From Marivita sp. (GTDB lineage: Bacteria; Pseudomonadota; Alphaproteobacteria; Rhodobacterales; Rhodobacteraceae), in the NCBI RefSeq assembly GCF_020055675.1, contig NZ_JAIPUS010000002.1, forward strand, positions 1 through 64,000: DNA of 64,000 nucleotides, given 5' to 3'. The notes beneath the pieces are model-generated. The model was not told the origin of the DNA. It ran no database searches and saw only the letters and a program-made list of their open reading frames with translations. The first letter of the stretch is position 1; each line of letters starts with the position of its first letter. The translations under genes were made by a program, and so were the position numbers. Shown one piece after another: positions 35,709 through 44,689 of this stretch.

Positions 35709-36751
35709 CAATCAAGATCCTCGAACGGATCGGCTGGCACCTCACGCGGGTCCCAATGCAGGAACTCCCACGTCCGCTCCATGTGTTCGGGCAAAGGGGC
35801 GGTCACGGTCAGCTTTGCGCCCGTTACCGGATGCCGGATTGAAATGGAGCGCGCATGCAGATGCAATTTGCGGCTCATATCGCCCCCGAGCATCGCCCCC
35901 CAGCCGTCGCCAAGGTTTTCCTGACCCGACCCGCCATATTTGCCATCGCCGATGATCGGATGTCCCAATTCGGACATATGCGCACGCAGCTGATGAGTGC
36001 GCCCTGTCACAGGCACCATCGCGACCCAGGCGGCGCGCTTTGCCAGCGCGCTCAGCACCGCGTAATCCGTCGTTGCGTGTTTTGCACCTTCGGTGCGGGT
36101 CACATCCTGAGGGTGGACCGCGCGCATCTTCTCGTTCTCGCCCGCAGCGCCATGGCCGGACGCTTTCACCAGTCCGAACTTTATCGTGCCCATCTGCGGC
36201 GCGGGGACGCCGGCAACCGCGGCCCAGTAGATTTTGCGCGTCTCGCGGGCGCGGAACGCTTTGGTCAGATCACCGGCCACCTGACGGGTGCGCGCCAGCA
36301 GCAGGACGCCCGACGTGTCCTTGTCCAGCCGGTGCACGAGGCGTGGTTTTTCGGCGTAACCAAATGTCAAAGCCTCGGCCAACCCGTCGACATGCCGGGT
36401 TTGCTTGCTGCCGCCCTGAGTCGGCAATCCAGGCGGTTTGTTCAGCGCGATGATGTGGTTGTCCTTGTAAAGGACAAGCGCCTTCATCATGGCGGCGTCC
36501 TTGTCGGACACTCCGGGCTTCGGGCTCGATTGACCTGTCTCCGGTTCCGGCAGCGGCGGAATACGCACCTCCTGCCCCGTGGCAAGACGCGCGCTGGCCT
36601 TGACCCGGCCACCATCGATCCGCACTTCGCCCTTGCGGCACATCTTTTCGATCCGGCCCTGCCCCAGGTGCGGAAACAACCGCTTGAGCCAGCGATCAAG
36701 ACGCTGGTCCGCATCTCCCGGGCCGACGGTTACGTTCTGAACTCTGCTCAT
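35708..36751 (-). CDS. RluC-like pseudouridine synthase
   Basis: 347 residues. An N-terminal S4 domain (RLDRWLKRLFPHLGQGRIEK, then RKGEVRIDGGRVKA; about 15-60) is followed by an RsuA/RluA catalytic domain with the motif II HRLDKDTSGVLLLAR (Asp of HRLD-K-D-T is catalytic), NKPPGLPTQGG, and the C-terminal GRTHQLRAHMSELGHPIIGD. S4 plus RluA domain fits RluC, which modifies 23S rRNA helices, though RluA-family specificity is hard to predict. It is coupled both to crcB (ATGA) and to the HAD gene (TGATG). Confidence 0.9.
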   Translation of the reverse strand: MSRVQNVTVGPGDADQRLDRWLKRLFPHLGQGRIEKMCRKGEVRIDGGRVKASARLATGQEVRIPPLPEPETGQSSPKPGVSDKDAAMMKALVLYKDNHIIALNKPPGLPTQGGSKQTRHVDGLAEALTFGYAEKPRLVHRLDKDTSGVLLLARTRQVAGDLTKAFRARETRKIYWAAVAGVPAPQMGTIKFGLVKASGHGAAGENEKMRAVHPQDVTRTEGAKHATTDYAVLSALAKRAAWVAMVPVTGRTHQLRAHMSELGHPIIGDGKYGGSGQENLGDGWGAMLGGDMSRKLHLHARSISIRHPVTGAKLTVTAPLPEHMERTWEFLHWDPREVPADPFEDLD

Positions 36752-37128
36752 GCGAATATCCCCCGCGCCGCCAGCAGACCCAGGGCCAACGCCCCGACAG
36801 ACAGGCCAACCGACAAAACAATGTATAGCGCGGCAGACCCCATCTGACCGCGTTCGATCAGCGTGACCGTTTCCAACGAGAAGGCCGAGAAGGTGGTGAA
36901 CCCACCAAGAACTCCGGTCATCGCGAAGGGTGAAAAATACGCCAGCCCGCGCTGCGCCGCCATGACTGCGAAAACCCCCATCAGGAAAGAGCCGGTGACG
37001 TTGACGATGACAATCGCCAAAGGGAAGTCGCCGCCGCCAAAAAGACGCAGGACGCCAAGGCCGGTCAGGAACCTGAGCGCGGCACCGATGGCGCCGCCGA
37101 GGGCCACGAGAGAAAGGCTTGTCAACAT
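36748..37128 (-). CDS. crcB: Fluoride ion channel CrcB/Fluc
   Basis: 126 residues, start ATG at 37128 (MLTSLSLVALGGAIGAALRF). Four membrane spans and the Fluc signature GGFTTFSAFSLE, with the pore-lining asparagine in NVTGSFLMG, identify a dual-topology fluoride exporter that protects against environmental fluoride. It lies between rarA (31-base gap) and the rluC-like gene (ATGA overlap). No fluoride riboswitch was recognised in the short gap upstream; expression appears to follow the operon. Confidence 0.93.
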   Translation of the reverse strand: MLTSLSLVALGGAIGAALRFLTGLGVLRLFGGGDFPLAIVIVNVTGSFLMGVFAVMAAQRGLAYFSPFAMTGVLGGFTTFSAFSLETVTLIERGQMGSAALYIVLSVGLSVGALALGLLAARGIFA

Positions 37129-37159
37129 GCGCGGTCTGTCGCGCGCGTGCAGTCGAGAG

Positions 37160-38464
37160 TCAAGATTGCCGCTTGGTCCGCAGCCGCGCAAAATACTCCA
37201 GCCGCTTGGTCAAATCGCGCTCGAACCCGCGCTCGACGGGTACATAAAACACGGTCCGGCCCATGCTCTCGGGGAAATAGTCCTGCCCGGAAAACCCGTC
37301 CTCTGCATCATGGTCATAGGCATAACCAGACCCGTAGCCGTGCTCTTTCATGAGCTTGGTCGGCGCGTTCAGGATATGCTTGGGAGGCGCCAGCGATCCG
37401 GTCGTCCTGGCTGCTGCGCGGGCGCCCTTGTAGGCGGCGTAGACCGCGTTCGATTTCGGGGAGAGCGCGATATAGACCAATGCCTGGGCAATCGCCAATT
37501 CGCCTTCGGGGCTGCCCAGCCGTTCGAAAGTTTCCCAGCTTTGCAGACAGACCGCCTGCGCCTGCGGATCGGCAAGGCCGATGTCCTCGACCGCCATGCG
37601 CGTGATGCGCCGGGCGAGGTATCGCGGGTCTTCGCCCGCGTCCAGCATGCGGGCGAACCAGTAAAGCGCCGCATCCGGGTCCGATCCGCGCACCGATTTG
37701 TGCAGCGCCGAAATCAGGTTGTAATGCGCATCGCCAGACTTGTCGTATTGCGCGGCGCGTCTCATCAGACGTTGCGCCAAAGCGCTGCTGTCCAGCGGTT
37801 CGCTGACATTCCAGGCCATCACCTGTTCGACAAGGTTCAAAAGCGCCCGCCCGTCGCCATCGGCCATCTCCAGCAGGTTGGCCCGCGCCGCATCGTCCAG
37901 GGGCAGGCTGCGCCCGAACTCTGTCTCGGCCCGCTGTGCCAGCCGTTCCAGGTCAGCCGCGTCCAACCGCTCAAGCACAAGGACCTGTGCCCGGCTGAGC
38001 AGAGCCGCGTTCAATTCGAAAGACGGGTTCTCCGTTGTCGCGCCCACCAGAAGGATCGTTCCATCCTCCATATGCGGCAGGAATCCGTCCTGTTGCGCCT
38101 TGTTGAAGCGGTGAATCTCATCGACGAACAGCAACGTGCCCTGCCCCGCCTTTCGCCGGTGCTTGGCCGCGTCGAACACTTTTCGAAGTTCTGGCACACC
38201 CGTGAAAATCGCGCTGATCTGGACAAAGTGCAGGTCGGTTTCGTCTGCCAGCAGCCGCGCGATCGTGGTTTTTCCAACACCGGGCGGCCCCCAGAATATC
38301 ACCGATCCAAGGCTGCCCGCAGCCAGCATCACGGTCAGCGGCGAATCCGGCCCGATCACTTGCGCCTGACCGATCACCTCGGACAGTTTTCGGGGCCGCA
38401 ATGCGTCGGCCAGGGGGCGCGGCGTGTCTTTGGGACCTTCCCCGGTATCGAACAGATCCGCCAC
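37160..38464 (-). CDS. rarA: Replication-associated recombination protein A (RarA/MgsA)
   Basis: 434 residues with a GTG start at 38464 (MADLFDTGEGPKD). AAA+ ATPase acting at stalled replication forks. Walker A GPPGVGKTT at 59-67, Walker B LLFVDEIHRF near 110, sensor I GATTENPSF near 140, and the C-terminal RarA tetramerisation region with SDPDAALYWFARMLDAGEDP, IALSPKSNAVYAA and YGSGYAYDHDAEDGFSGQDY. It follows the DegP-like gene by three bases and precedes crcB by 31, inside one operon. Confidence 0.95.
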   Translation of the reverse strand: MADLFDTGEGPKDTPRPLADALRPRKLSEVIGQAQVIGPDSPLTVMLAAGSLGSVIFWGPPGVGKTTIARLLADETDLHFVQISAIFTGVPELRKVFDAAKHRRKAGQGTLLFVDEIHRFNKAQQDGFLPHMEDGTILLVGATTENPSFELNAALLSRAQVLVLERLDAADLERLAQRAETEFGRSLPLDDAARANLLEMADGDGRALLNLVEQVMAWNVSEPLDSSALAQRLMRRAAQYDKSGDAHYNLISALHKSVRGSDPDAALYWFARMLDAGEDPRYLARRITRMAVEDIGLADPQAQAVCLQSWETFERLGSPEGELAIAQALVYIALSPKSNAVYAAYKGARAAARTTGSLAPPKHILNAPTKLMKEHGYGSGYAYDHDAEDGFSGQDYFPESMGRTVFYVPVERGFERDLTKRLEYFARLRTKRQS

Positions 38465-38467
38465 CTG

Positions 38468-39856
38468 TCAGGCCCGGAACCGCAGGATGACACGCCGACC
38501 ACCGCGCTCGACGTCCAGAAGCACGTTCGGGGCCGCCTGCAACAGGGCCGGCCCCAGGTCTGCGGGTGTCTCCAGGACAATGCGATCCACACGGCGGATG
38601 ATATCGCCGGGCCGCAGTCCGACCCGCTGCCCCAATCGTCCCGGTGTCATCACGACGATCCCGTCCTTGTTCAAGGGCAACCCCAGTTCGGCTGTCACCG
38701 CCGGATTGATGCGCGCGACTTCCAGACCGCCCAGTACCTCGCGGTTGCCAAGCACATGCGTATCGCGCGGCGGATCATCCGGCGGCGCGATCAGGGTCAC
38801 GTCAGCCTGCACCCGCGCGGCTTCGTGCAGATACACCATCTCGACCGTTTCGCCGAGACCCTGAACAGACATGTGGAACAGCATTTCCTCGGGTGTGTTG
38901 ACCGGCTGGCCGGCGACTTCGATCACCACGTCACCCACGGCGAGTCCCGCCTCGGCCAAGGGGCTGGCGCGATGCAGCGCGGTGATGATGACGCCTTCGG
39001 GACGCAGCATGCCCAGTCCCTCCGACAGATCCGCATCCACCGGTTGCCCCAAAGCCCCGGCCCAGGGCCGTTCAAAGGCCGTCTTGCCATCCCGCGCCTG
39101 TTCCAGGAACGCCGCGACGAGCGCTGCCGGAATTGCAAAGCCAATACCGTTCGATCCGCCAGAGCGCGTCAGGATAGACGTGTTGATCCCGATCATCCGC
39201 CCCGCAATGTCGATCAGTGCGCCGCCGGAATTTCCCGGATTGATAGGGGCATCTGTCTGGATGAAATACCCCCGCCCGTTGCCCGTTGCCGTCCCCGACC
39301 GGGCCAGGCCCGAAACGATCCCGGACGACACCGTCTGACCGACACCAAACGGATTGCCGATGGCCAGCACAAGCTCTCCGACCTCGACCGTGCCGCTGTC
39401 TCTCAGGGGAAGATACGGCATATCCACCGCATCGATCTTGAGGATCGCCAGGTCGGACGCCTCATCGCCGATGAGCACCCGCGCCGTGTATTCCCGACGA
39501 TCATTCAGAACCACGCGGATATCGTCGGCCTGCCCCACGACGTGATAATTCGACACGACATAGCCGTCCGCCGACACGATCACACCCGAACCCAGCGAAT
39601 TCTGAACCCGCGGCCGCGCGTTCCCGAAATCACGAAAAAGCTCGCCGAAGAACGGATCGTCCTGGAACGGACTGCGCCGGGCCTGCACGATACGGCGCGC
39701 ATATATGTTGACGACAGCCGGGGTCGCCTGCTTGACCACGGGGACAAAGGACAGGCCGATCTCGGCCCGCGAAGTCGGAACTCGCGGTTCGGAGTCCGTT
39801 TGCGCATTGGCCGGAAGCGCCAAAAGCGCCACGGCAAGCACATGAAAAACACGCAT
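38468..39856 (-). CDS. DegP/DegQ-like periplasmic serine protease
   Basis: 462 residues from the ATG at 39856, chosen because MRVFHVLAVALLALPANAQ is a clear Sec signal peptide (cut after residue 19); the ATG at 39892 adds 12 basic residues. The trypsin-like domain has the full triad: His105 (SNYHVVGQA), Asp135 (DEASDLAIL) and Ser210 (PGNSGGALID). Two PDZ-like regions follow (about 255-345 and 365-455; ALHRASPLAEAGLAVGDVVI and RVGLRPGDIIRRVDRI). It should degrade or refold misfolded periplasmic proteins. First gene of the operon with rarA and crcB. Exact DegP, DegQ or DegS role is not decided. Confidence 0.9.
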   Translation of the reverse strand: MRVFHVLAVALLALPANAQTDSEPRVPTSRAEIGLSFVPVVKQATPAVVNIYARRIVQARRSPFQDDPFFGELFRDFGNARPRVQNSLGSGVIVSADGYVVSNYHVVGQADDIRVVLNDRREYTARVLIGDEASDLAILKIDAVDMPYLPLRDSGTVEVGELVLAIGNPFGVGQTVSSGIVSGLARSGTATGNGRGYFIQTDAPINPGNSGGALIDIAGRMIGINTSILTRSGGSNGIGFAIPAALVAAFLEQARDGKTAFERPWAGALGQPVDADLSEGLGMLRPEGVIITALHRASPLAEAGLAVGDVVIEVAGQPVNTPEEMLFHMSVQGLGETVEMVYLHEAARVQADVTLIAPPDDPPRDTHVLGNREVLGGLEVARINPAVTAELGLPLNKDGIVVMTPGRLGQRVGLRPGDIIRRVDRIVLETPADLGPALLQAAPNVLLDVERGGRRVILRFRA

Positions 39857-39921
39857 CACACCCATGCGCCGGATATGTCGCCGCACCAACATTTTTGCAA
39901 GTCACTGATTTCGGAATAAGG

Positions 39922-39996
39922 TGGCAGCCCGTAGGGGAATCGAACCCCTCTTTCCAGGTTGAAAACCTGGCGTCCTAACCGATAGACGAACGGGCC
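39922..39996 (-). tRNA. tRNA-Glu (UUC)
   Basis: Read on the minus strand: acceptor GGCCCGU/ACGGGCU, D arm UCGUCUAUCGGUUAGGA, anticodon arm CCAGG-UUUUCAA-CCUGG with anticodon UUC, T arm AGGGGUUCGAUUCCCCU, discriminator G and an encoded CCA at 39922-39924. All four arms fold. It decodes GAA and GAG. Confidence 0.97.
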
Positions 39997-40011
39997 ACGC
40001 TTGGTGAGCGG

Positions 40012-40040
40012 TGTTTAGGCAAAGCGGCGCGGCCATGCAA
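40012..40040 (-). promoter_or_regulatory. Possible promoter of tRNA-Glu
   Basis: On the minus strand TTGCAT (40035-40040) and TAAACA (40012-40017) are 17 bases apart; transcription would start about ten bases before the mature 5' end. The match is moderate. Confidence 0.35.
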
Positions 40041-40124
40041 GTGGAAATTCGAGGAATTGCGGGTATTTTTCACTTTGATCGAACTTGCGGGGCTGGCATT
40101 TGGAATTTTAATGATTTCAGGTAT

Positions 40125-41882
40125 TTATAAGCTCTGGCCTGGCGCGGGCGCGGCGTCCTCGAGCCGCAATTGCACCGACCGTCGGCCGCCCCATTCGTTG
40201 ATTTCCAGGCGACCCGCCAAATGGAATCGCGCGCCGCCATGCTGTTCGAGCGCAGGGCCAAGCGGGCCGTCGAACGCGCCAAAGCAGATCGCTTCCAACC
40301 GCGCGCCAAGCCCGTCTCCGAAGCTGACCTTGAGGTGGGACGCCCCCACCCGTTTCGCAAACGAGATCTGAACATCGGGAAAGACGAACCGGGGCGCGGA
40401 CGCACCGGCGCCAAACGGGCCTGCCGCTTCGAGTTGCTCGACCAGCTCCGGCGTCGCCGCGCCGGGCATCAGCGGGCCGTCGAGACGCAGATCGGACGCA
40501 CCCAGCTTGTCCGCCCCCTGTTTCGCCAGAAGCTCGGTCAAACGCTCCATGGCAGGTTCAAGCTGATCGCGCGACAGCGAAAGCCCGGCCGCCATCTTGT
40601 GACCGCCACCTTTTTGCAAATGGCCTTCGGCACCGAGCTTCTGGATCGCCGCACCAAGGTCGATGCCGCTCACCGACCGGCCGGACCCCTTGCCGTCCTG
40701 GCCGTCAAACCCGATCACGATGGACGGGCGATTGGTCCGTTCCTTGAGCCGGGATGCCACGATACCGACAACGCCAGGGTGCCAGCCGTCACCCGCCGCC
40801 CAGACAAGCGGCCTGTCAAATCCGCGTGCTTCCGCCTGGTCCAAGGCTTGCGCACGCACCGTCTCCTCGATTTCGCGGCGTTCCGTGTTCAGCGTATCCA
40901 GTCGATCAGCCATCGACTTGGCCTCCTGCGGGTCAGTGCTGGACAACAGGCGCGCGCCCAGATCAGCCTTGCCGATCCGTCCTCCTGCATTGACCCTGGG
41001 GCCAAGAACAAAGCCCAGATGATGGGATTTCGGGGCACTTTCCAAGCGGCCGACATCGCACAAGGCCACCAGGCCGGGACGCGCGCGCTGTGCCATCACC
41101 TTCAACCCCTGCCGGACCAGCGCGCGATTGATCCCTTGGAGGGGCGCAACATCGGCGACCGTTGCCAGCGACACCAGGTCCAGCATCGCCATAAGGTCCG
41201 GGCCGCTCTGGCCAGCCGCGCGCAGTTGCCGCCCTGCCTCGACCAGAGCAAGGAAGACGACGCCGGCTGCGCAAAGATGCGCCAAGCCACCGTCCTCGTC
41301 CTGCCGGTTCGGGTTTACCAGCGCATAAGCCTCGGGAAGGGTTTCACCACCAAGGTGATGGTCGATCACCACAACATCCGCCCCTTTTGCCGCTGAAATC
41401 GGCCCATGCGACAGAGTTCCGCAATCGACGCAGACAATCAGGTCGTGATCCCGCGCCAGCGTCTGCATCGCTTCGTCGTTGGGTCCATATCCCTCGTCGA
41501 TCCGATCAGGCACATAAAGCGTCGCGCCACGGCCCAGCTGCCGCAGCCAGTCGATCAGCAGCGCGGCCGACGCCCCGCCATCCACATCGTAGTCGGCAAA
41601 AATCGCGATCCGTTCATTGCGCTTGACCGCGCGGAGCAGGCGCGCGGCGGCTTTTTCCATGTCGCGCAGGGACCGGGGATCGGGCAACAAGGCCCGCAGC
41701 GTCGGTTCGAGATAGGTCGCAACCTCTTCGACCGCGACTCCCAGGCGTGCAAGCGTCTGGCAGAGCGCGGGTGGGCGCTCCGTCTGCTGCATCAGGGCTT
41801 CTGCGTGCCGCGTGACCTCTGGCGCGGGGCCGATCCAGCGCCGCCCGGTCAGCGACCGGTCAACGCCAAGATAACCGGTCAC
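40125..41882 (-). CDS. recJ: Single-stranded-DNA-specific exonuclease RecJ
   Basis: 585 residues, GTG start at 41882 with a strong GGAGGCAAC site before it. RecJ is a 5'-3' ssDNA exonuclease used in recombination and mismatch repair. DHH-family motifs: ADYDVDG (96-102), VDCGT (about 152-156), DHH (174-176, VVIDHHLGGE), and the DHHA1 part with GKGSGRSVSGIDLGAAI and GGHKMAAGLSL. The C-terminal OB-like segment (FPDVQISFAKRVGASHLKVS) completes the family layout. It follows glpX by ten bases, so the two are cotranscribed. Confidence 0.95.
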   Translation of the reverse strand: MTGYLGVDRSLTGRRWIGPAPEVTRHAEALMQQTERPPALCQTLARLGVAVEEVATYLEPTLRALLPDPRSLRDMEKAAARLLRAVKRNERIAIFADYDVDGGASAALLIDWLRQLGRGATLYVPDRIDEGYGPNDEAMQTLARDHDLIVCVDCGTLSHGPISAAKGADVVVIDHHLGGETLPEAYALVNPNRQDEDGGLAHLCAAGVVFLALVEAGRQLRAAGQSGPDLMAMLDLVSLATVADVAPLQGINRALVRQGLKVMAQRARPGLVALCDVGRLESAPKSHHLGFVLGPRVNAGGRIGKADLGARLLSSTDPQEAKSMADRLDTLNTERREIEETVRAQALDQAEARGFDRPLVWAAGDGWHPGVVGIVASRLKERTNRPSIVIGFDGQDGKGSGRSVSGIDLGAAIQKLGAEGHLQKGGGHKMAAGLSLSRDQLEPAMERLTELLAKQGADKLGASDLRLDGPLMPGAATPELVEQLEAAGPFGAGASAPRFVFPDVQISFAKRVGASHLKVSFGDGLGARLEAICFGAFDGPLGPALEQHGGARFHLAGRLEINEWGGRRSVQLRLEDAAPAPGQSL

Positions 41883-41892
41883 GTTGCCTCCA

Positions 41893-42858
41893 TCACTGCA
41901 TCGGGTTGCGATAGGTCATCCGGCGCACGGACCCGGTTTTAGACCGCATCAACAACGTCTCGGTGGTATAAAATCCGACCTCGCGCTTGATCGCGGGCAA
42001 GAGCGATCCGGCCGTCACACCCGTTGCGGCAAAGATCACCTCTTGCGTGACCATTTCGTCGCGGCTGTAAATCTTGTCCAGGTCGGTGATCCCGGCTTTG
42101 GCCGCGCGGCCTTTTTCATCATCGTTGCGGAACAACAGGCGCCCCTGGATCTGTCCCCCCATGCATTTCAAAGCAGCTGCCGCCAGCACACCTTCGGGGG
42201 CGCCGCCAGTGCCCATATACATGTCGATCCCGGTCTGGATCGGCTGTGCGCAATGCATCACGCCGGCCACATCGCCATCGGTGATCAGGCGGATTGCCGC
42301 GCCGGTGGCACGAATTTCTGCGATCATCTGTTCGTGGCGCGGACGTTCCAGCACGCAGACCGTGATATCGCTTGGCCCGCATCCCTTGGCCTTGGCCAAT
42401 GCCTCGACCCGCTCTTTCGGCGTCATGTCCAGCGTCACGACAGTCTCGGCAAACCCCGGACCGATGGCAAGCTTGTCCATGTACACATCCGGTGCATGCA
42501 GCATGGACCCGCGCGGCCCCATGGCGATCACGGTAAGCGCGTTCGGCATGTCCTTGGCCGTCAGTGTCGTGCCTTCCAGCGGATCAAGCGCGATGTCCAC
42601 GCCCGGCCCATTGCCGGTGCCCACCTCTTCGCCGATGAACAGCATCGGCGCCTCGTCGCGTTCGCCTTCGCCGATCACGACGACACCCGAGATATCCAGC
42701 AGGTTCAACTGCTCCCGCATCGCGTTCACAGCGGCCTGGTCGGCGGCTTTTTCGTCGCCGCGACCGATCAGGTCAACGGTGGCGATTGCGGCCTGTTCAG
42801 CCACCCGCGCCAGACCAAGGGACAGCATGCGGTCATTGAAATCGGTGGGCGCGGTCAT
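41893..42858 (-). CDS. glpX: Fructose-1,6-bisphosphatase class II (GlpX)
   Basis: 321 residues. Gluconeogenic phosphatase of the lithium-sensitive fold. Seen: VVIGEGERDEAPMLFIGEEVG (metal-binding acidic residues), ALDPLEGTTLTAKDMPNA, MDKLAIGP, and the conserved GTGGAPEGVLAAAALKCMGG with R-L-L-F-R near residue 245. The ATG follows GGAGACGCCC. The hom-glpX-recJ order is one I associate with Rhodobacteraceae; the metabolic link between them is not obvious, apart from shared transcription. Confidence 0.94.
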   Translation of the reverse strand: MTAPTDFNDRMLSLGLARVAEQAAIATVDLIGRGDEKAADQAAVNAMREQLNLLDISGVVVIGEGERDEAPMLFIGEEVGTGNGPGVDIALDPLEGTTLTAKDMPNALTVIAMGPRGSMLHAPDVYMDKLAIGPGFAETVVTLDMTPKERVEALAKAKGCGPSDITVCVLERPRHEQMIAEIRATGAAIRLITDGDVAGVMHCAQPIQTGIDMYMGTGGAPEGVLAAAALKCMGGQIQGRLLFRNDDEKGRAAKAGITDLDKIYSRDEMVTQEVIFAATGVTAGSLLPAIKREVGFYTTETLLMRSKTGSVRRMTYRNPMQ

Positions 42859-42943
42859 GGGCGTCTCCAGTCATGGCTTCTTCACGTTGTTATCCTGTTA
42901 CGCGCCGGCCCCACCCCTGACAAGGTTGGTTGCGCTAAAGCCT

Positions 42944-44230
42944 TCAGACCTGTTCGATCCGCAACGCCACCGGTTCGCCTTCGACAACGCCGGTGCCGAC
43001 CATCGCGGCAAGTGCATTGTCCAGCGCCGCGCGCGTTGTCTTGTGCGTGACGATCAGCACCGGGGCCGTGTCCTGTTCGTGGCTGCGCTGCCGCATCCGG
43101 TTGATGGACACACCCGCCTCGCCCAGAACCGCGGCGACCTTGGCCAGGGCACCGGGCTTGTCCTGAAGGCGAAGCCGCAAGTAATAGGGCGCCGGTGTCG
43201 CGGTCTTGGCGGGTTTCGGCTTCTTGAGGTTGCCCGAGGGCTGGCCAAAGGTCGTCACCCGTGTCCCGCGTGCGACATCCAGGACATCGCCCATCACCGC
43301 GCTGGCTGTCGGCCCTTCGCCCGCGCCCGCACCGCGCATGACGATCTGGCCGACCTGATCGCCTTCGATGACCACCATGTTGGTGCCCCCGTCCAATTGT
43401 CCTAGCGGAGAGCTTGCCGGGACAAGACAAGGCGACATGCGCTGTTCCAACCCGCGACCGGTCATCTGGCACACACCCAGAAGCTTGACCTTGTAACCCA
43501 TGTCGGCGGCTTGCTGAATATCCTCGATGCTCACCAAACCGATGCCTTCGAGCTCGACAGCGTCAAAGTCCACCTGGGTTCCGAATGCGATGGACGCAAG
43601 CAGAGACAGTTTATGCCCCGCATCGATCCCACCCACGTCCAGTTCCGGATCGGCTTCGAGAAAGCCAAGACTGTCGGCCTCCGCGAAGGCCTGGTCATAG
43701 GTCAGGTTGGCCGATTCCATCCGTGTCAGGATATAATTGCAGGTGCCGTTCATCACCCCCATGATTCGCTGGACATCATTGCCCGCAAGCCCTTCTGTCA
43801 GGGTTTTGACAACGGGAATACCGCCGGCCACAGCCGCTTCGAACCGCAGGACCACGCCGTTTTGCTCGGCCGCTTCGGCCAGCGCCTGGCCATGGTGCGC
43901 CAGCAGGGCCTTGTTCGCCGACACCACGTCCTTGCCGCAGCGCAGTGCCGCCTCGGTCGCAGCCTTGGCCGGGCCATCGCTGCCGCCGACCAATTCGATG
44001 AACACGTCGACATCGTCCCGCTGCGCGAGGGCGACGGGATCGTCTTCCCACTGATAACTGTCCACAGGAACACCGCGGTCCTTGCCCCGGTTGCGGGCGC
44101 ATACGGCCGAGATCGTGATCGGACGCCCGCCGCGCGCTTCGAGCAGCGCCGCTTTCTGGCGAACGATCTTGACAACGCCCGTGCCGACAGTGCCCAGACC
44201 CGCAATTCCAAGGCGCAATGGTTCAGTCAT
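42944..44230 (-). CDS. hom: Homoserine dehydrogenase
   Basis: 428 residues from the ATG at 44230 (MTEPLRLGIAGLGTVGTGVV); a TTG three codons upstream is not preferred. It reduces aspartate semialdehyde to homoserine for threonine and methionine. Seen: Rossmann GLGTVG (11-16), FIELVGGSDGPAKAA, VSANKALLAHHG, MNGTCNYILT and EADPELDVGGIDAGHKL with the catalytic Asp/Lys region, and a C-terminal ACT domain (about 350-428; LRLQDKPGALAKVAAVLGEA) for threonine feedback. The monofunctional form with ACT domain is complete; aspartate kinase is not fused. Confidence 0.96.
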   Translation of the reverse strand: MTEPLRLGIAGLGTVGTGVVKIVRQKAALLEARGGRPITISAVCARNRGKDRGVPVDSYQWEDDPVALAQRDDVDVFIELVGGSDGPAKAATEAALRCGKDVVSANKALLAHHGQALAEAAEQNGVVLRFEAAVAGGIPVVKTLTEGLAGNDVQRIMGVMNGTCNYILTRMESANLTYDQAFAEADSLGFLEADPELDVGGIDAGHKLSLLASIAFGTQVDFDAVELEGIGLVSIEDIQQAADMGYKVKLLGVCQMTGRGLEQRMSPCLVPASSPLGQLDGGTNMVVIEGDQVGQIVMRGAGAGEGPTASAVMGDVLDVARGTRVTTFGQPSGNLKKPKPAKTATPAPYYLRLRLQDKPGALAKVAAVLGEAGVSINRMRQRSHEQDTAPVLIVTHKTTRAALDNALAAMVGTGVVEGEPVALRIEQV

Positions 44231-44307
44231 GTCGGGCAATCCTTTTGCAGTCGGTCGATGCTTATGCCCGCAATAGCGACTTGCGCTCAGGCCTGCAACG
44301 GCCCTGA

Positions 44308-44592
44308 TCAGGGTGGCGCCACTCCGCCGTTCATCCGGTCCCGCGTGTCCGGGTCGATCACCGGCCCGCGCAGCCCCCCGACGCGGGCGCGCAACGCCTC
44401 GGCGCGGGCGCGCAAGGCGTCATCGTCGGAATCGGTCAGACTTGGGGGGGCTTGACCGCTTTCCAACTGCTCAAAAGGCAAAAGCTCCGGGTAGTCTGCG
44501 CCTGGATCGTTTGGCGACAGGGCGGCGTCCACCTGGGGGAATTCGGTACAAGCCGCCAGGCCCAACACCGGTATGATCCACGCCCGCCACAT
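44308..44592 (-). CDS. Hypothetical lipoprotein
   Basis: 94 residues from the ATG at 44592, which is preceded by AAAGGAGCGGTTCTG, a good ribosome-binding site. MWRAWIIPVLGLAAC has a lipobox (GLAAC, Cys15). The mature part is acidic and Pro-rich at first (FPQVDAALSPNDPGADYPEL), then a short Ala/Arg-rich helix (DDALRARAEALRARVGGLRG) and a polar tail. No enzyme motif is present. It is divergent from the TetR gene, so the operator-like palindrome between them may control it as well. Confidence 0.78.
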   Translation of the reverse strand: MWRAWIIPVLGLAACTEFPQVDAALSPNDPGADYPELLPFEQLESGQAPPSLTDSDDDALRARAEALRARVGGLRGPVIDPDTRDRMNGGVAPP

Positions 44593-44660
44593 CAGAACCG
44601 CTCCTTCTTTTGGCATCTTTCATGCCGCAGGCGCCGGGCACGCGCAAGCACGGGCTGGTT

Positions 44661-44676
44661 CTGAACAAACGTTCAG
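44661..44676. promoter_or_regulatory. TetR-type operator-like palindrome
   Basis: CTGAAC-AAAC-GTTCAG, a perfect 6-bp inverted repeat with a four-base spacer, 14 bases before the tetR-like ATG and about 70 bases before the divergent lipoprotein gene. The TGAAC-n4-GTTCA form is a common operator of TetR-family repressors, so autoregulation is likely. Confidence 0.7.
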
Positions 44677-44689
44677 TTAACCTGCCGAA

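Noticed and set aside
36748-37160. A fluoride riboswitch at crcB
   Set aside because: The 31-base gap between rarA and crcB cannot hold it, and no matching fold was seen.
36863-39919. A 1018-codon open frame on the plus strand
   Set aside because: It lies antisense to crcB, rarA and the DegP-like gene, all with clear motifs. GC-rich third positions leave antisense frames open; no ribosome-binding site or family signature is seen.
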